Source: Oscillospiraceae bacterium (GTDB lineage: Bacteria; Bacillota; Clostridia; Oscillospirales; CAG-272). Taken from it: DNA of 64,000 bases. Positions 62,797 to 64,000 of this stretch are shown piece by piece. The notes below the pieces were generated by a model. The model searched no databases and had not been told where the DNA came from. It worked only from the letters and a program-made list of their open reading frames with translations. Every line of letters starts with the position of its first letter. Position 1 is the stretch's first letter. The position numbers were made by a program, and so were the translations under genes. The stretch lies in assembly GCA_003343845.1 (NCBI GenBank), contig QAKK01000020.1:89342-153341 (forward strand), read 5' to 3'.

Positions 62797-64000
62797 ATGC
62801 CGCTTGGAGCACCCGTCATTCCGGAAACGATCACAGTGCATCTCGGGCTGCCGAACGAGGCAGCGGAGAATGTCACCGTTCCCTTCGCCGATTACATCAA
62901 AAACGTAGCATCGAGCGAGATCTACCCCACCTGGCCCGAAGCTGCGATCCGCGCCAATATCTACGCGCAGATCTCCTACGCGCTCAACCGGATCTACACC
63001 GAATACTACCGCAGCCGCGGCTATGACTTCGACATCACAAGCCGCACGCAGAACGACCAGTCCTATGTCTACGGGCGCGACATCTTTGAAAACATCTCAC
63101 AGATTGTGGACGAGATCTTCGACAGCTACGTCAGCCGTGAGGGCGCGGTCGAGCCCCTGTTCACCCAATACTGCGACGGTGTGCAGACCACATGCAGCGG
63201 GCTTTCGCAATGGGGAACGGTGCCGCTTGCCGAAGCGGGGCAAACACCCTTACAGATCCTGCAAAACTACTACGGGAACAATGTGGAGATCGTCACGGAC
63301 GTGCCGATTGCATCCCCCGGAGAAACTGCGCCGAACATCGCGCTGCGTCCCGGCACGGGCAACGACGCGGTGCGGCAGGTGCAGATCCGCCTCAACCGCA
63401 TCGGCATGAACTACCCCGCCATCCCAAAGATCGCGCCGGTGGACGGCTACTTCGGGGACAGCACCGAGGCGGCGGTGAAAGAATTCCAGCGCATTTTCAA
63501 CCTGACGCCGGACGGCATCGTCGGGCGCGGCACGTGGTATGCGATCTTACGCATCTACAACAGCGTCAAGCGCCTGTCCGAGCTGAATTCCGAGGGGATC
63601 TCCCTCGAAGAGATCTCCCGCCAGTACCCCGAGGTGCTCGCCGAGGGATCGGAAGGCTCCGGCGTGCGGCTGGTCCAGTACTTTATATCCTATATCGCGC
63701 AGTTTGTCCCAACCGTGCAGGCAACCGACATTGACGGTATCTTCGGTCCGTCCACGAGGGAGTCTGTGGAAAGCTTTCAGCGCGCCTACAGGCTGCCTGC
63801 CGACGGCATTGTGGGCGAGCAGACCTGGCGGGAGCTGAACAACGTATATACGGGGCTGCTTGCCTCGATCCCGACTGCATACACCGAGGGCGTCACCGTG
63901 CCCTATCCGAGCATCATCCTGCGCGTGGGCAGCGAAAACGACTATGTGCGGCTGCTTCAGGAGTACCTGAACTATATCGGCAGAACCTACACGCAGATTC
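62797..64000 (+). CDS. SpoIID-like/peptidoglycan-binding repeat protein (5' part, cut by window end)
   Basis: An open frame from ATG 62797 (AAAGGAG upstream) runs off the window after 401 codons without a stop. Residues about 35-165 resemble a SpoIID/LytB-type domain (SEIYPTWPEAAIRANIYAQI, then SRGYDFDI, CSGLSQWGTVPLAEAG, ILQNYYG). Two peptidoglycan-binding domains follow: one at about 185-262 (VDGYFGDSTEAAVKEFQ, PDGIVGRGTW), one at about 286-355 (IDGIFGPSTRESVESFQ, PADGIVGEQTW). A third begins at about 372 (LRVGSENDYVRLLQEYL). No signal peptide is seen, which suits a mother-cell-made spore protein. Its place next to the small beta-sandwich gene suggests a spore cortex or germination role; catalytic residues were not confirmed. 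Confidence 0.8.
   Translation, partial: MPLGAPVIPETITVHLGLPNEAAENVTVPFADYIKNVASSEIYPTWPEAAIRANIYAQISYALNRIYTEYYRSRGYDFDITSRTQNDQSYVYGRDIFENISQIVDEIFDSYVSREGAVEPLFTQYCDGVQTTCSGLSQWGTVPLAEAGQTPLQILQNYYGNNVEIVTDVPIASPGETAPNIALRPGTGNDAVRQVQIRLNRIGMNYPAIPKIAPVDGYFGDSTEAAVKEFQRIFNLTPDGIVGRGTWYAILRIYNSVKRLSELNSEGISLEEISRQYPEVLAEGSEGSGVRLVQYFISYIAQFVPTVQATDIDGIFGPSTRESVESFQRAYRLPADGIVGEQTWRELNNVYTGLLASIPTAYTEGVTVPYPSIILRVGSENDYVRLLQEYLNYIGRTYTQI

Overview
The window looks like chromosomal core DNA of a GC-rich (roughly 60% by eye), anaerobic, endospore-forming member of the Clostridia, most like the Oscillospirales/Ruminococcaceae group. Supporting this are a sodium-pumping biotin-dependent decarboxylase cluster, sporulation-type proteins (YunB, a BofC-like protein, a SpoIID/peptidoglycan-binding fusion), a type III glutamine synthetase, cofactor-independent phosphoglycerate mutase, WhiA, the trigger factor-ClpP-ClpX order and a T-box leader. 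I see no rRNA, tRNA, CRISPR array, insertion sequence or prophage. The tyrosine recombinase at the left edge is XerC/D-like and stands alone.

Layout. 0-4.2 kb: recombinase, YunB, DivIVA-like coiled-coil protein, an orphan fumarase beta subunit and an XRE regulator. 4.4-9.5 kb: a five-gene operon behind overlapping promoters encodes a carboxyltransferase, a small membrane subunit, a biotin carrier, the OadB-type sodium pump and an OadA/5S-type carboxyltransferase. 9.5-21.5 kb, minus strand: a nitrogen-assimilation cluster read as glutamine synthetase III, an ammonium transporter fused to a PII domain, an Asn-type T-box leader, asparagine synthetase, and glutamate synthase large and small subunits, ending in a terminator. 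Divergent from it, 21.6-25.2 kb: glutamine synthetase I, an ANTAR RNA-binding regulator and CTP synthase. 25.3-38.6 kb: housekeeping genes (thiN, rplS, apgM, lepB-rbgA-rnhB-yraN, a dipeptidase, thrC, a phosphoesterase, tig-clpP-clpX), then a decayed AT-rich gene remnant and a YjjG-like phosphatase. 38.6-44.5 kb: purA, purB, an HPr-like protein without the phosphorylated histidine, and a class A penicillin-binding protein. 44.9-59.1 kb: a tightly packed 13-gene minus-strand operon running nusB, a TsaD-like paralogue, xseA, xseB, ispA, tlyA, nadK, argR, recN, tyrS, murB, whiA, dnaE. 59.2-64 kb: small envelope genes (4-TM protein, SGNH hydrolase, DUF4358 lipoprotein), prs, and a two-gene spore/cell-wall unit cut by the window end.

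The most striking theme is nitrogen control by RNA. Both glutamine synthetase genes have strong sigma-A promoters with 17-base spacers. Both are followed at once by leaders in which a hairpin with a six-base loop beginning AAGG competes with a terminator-like hairpin. An ANTAR-domain protein, the family that binds hexaloop RNAs, lies five bases downstream of glutamine synthetase I, and its receiver domain has lost the phosphorylation residues. Further down the glutamine synthetase III transcript a T-box with an AAC specifier sits between the Amt-PII fusion and asparagine synthetase. Glutamine level, PII signalling and tRNA-Asn charging may therefore all meet in one locus. This model is inference from sequence and drawn base pairing only.
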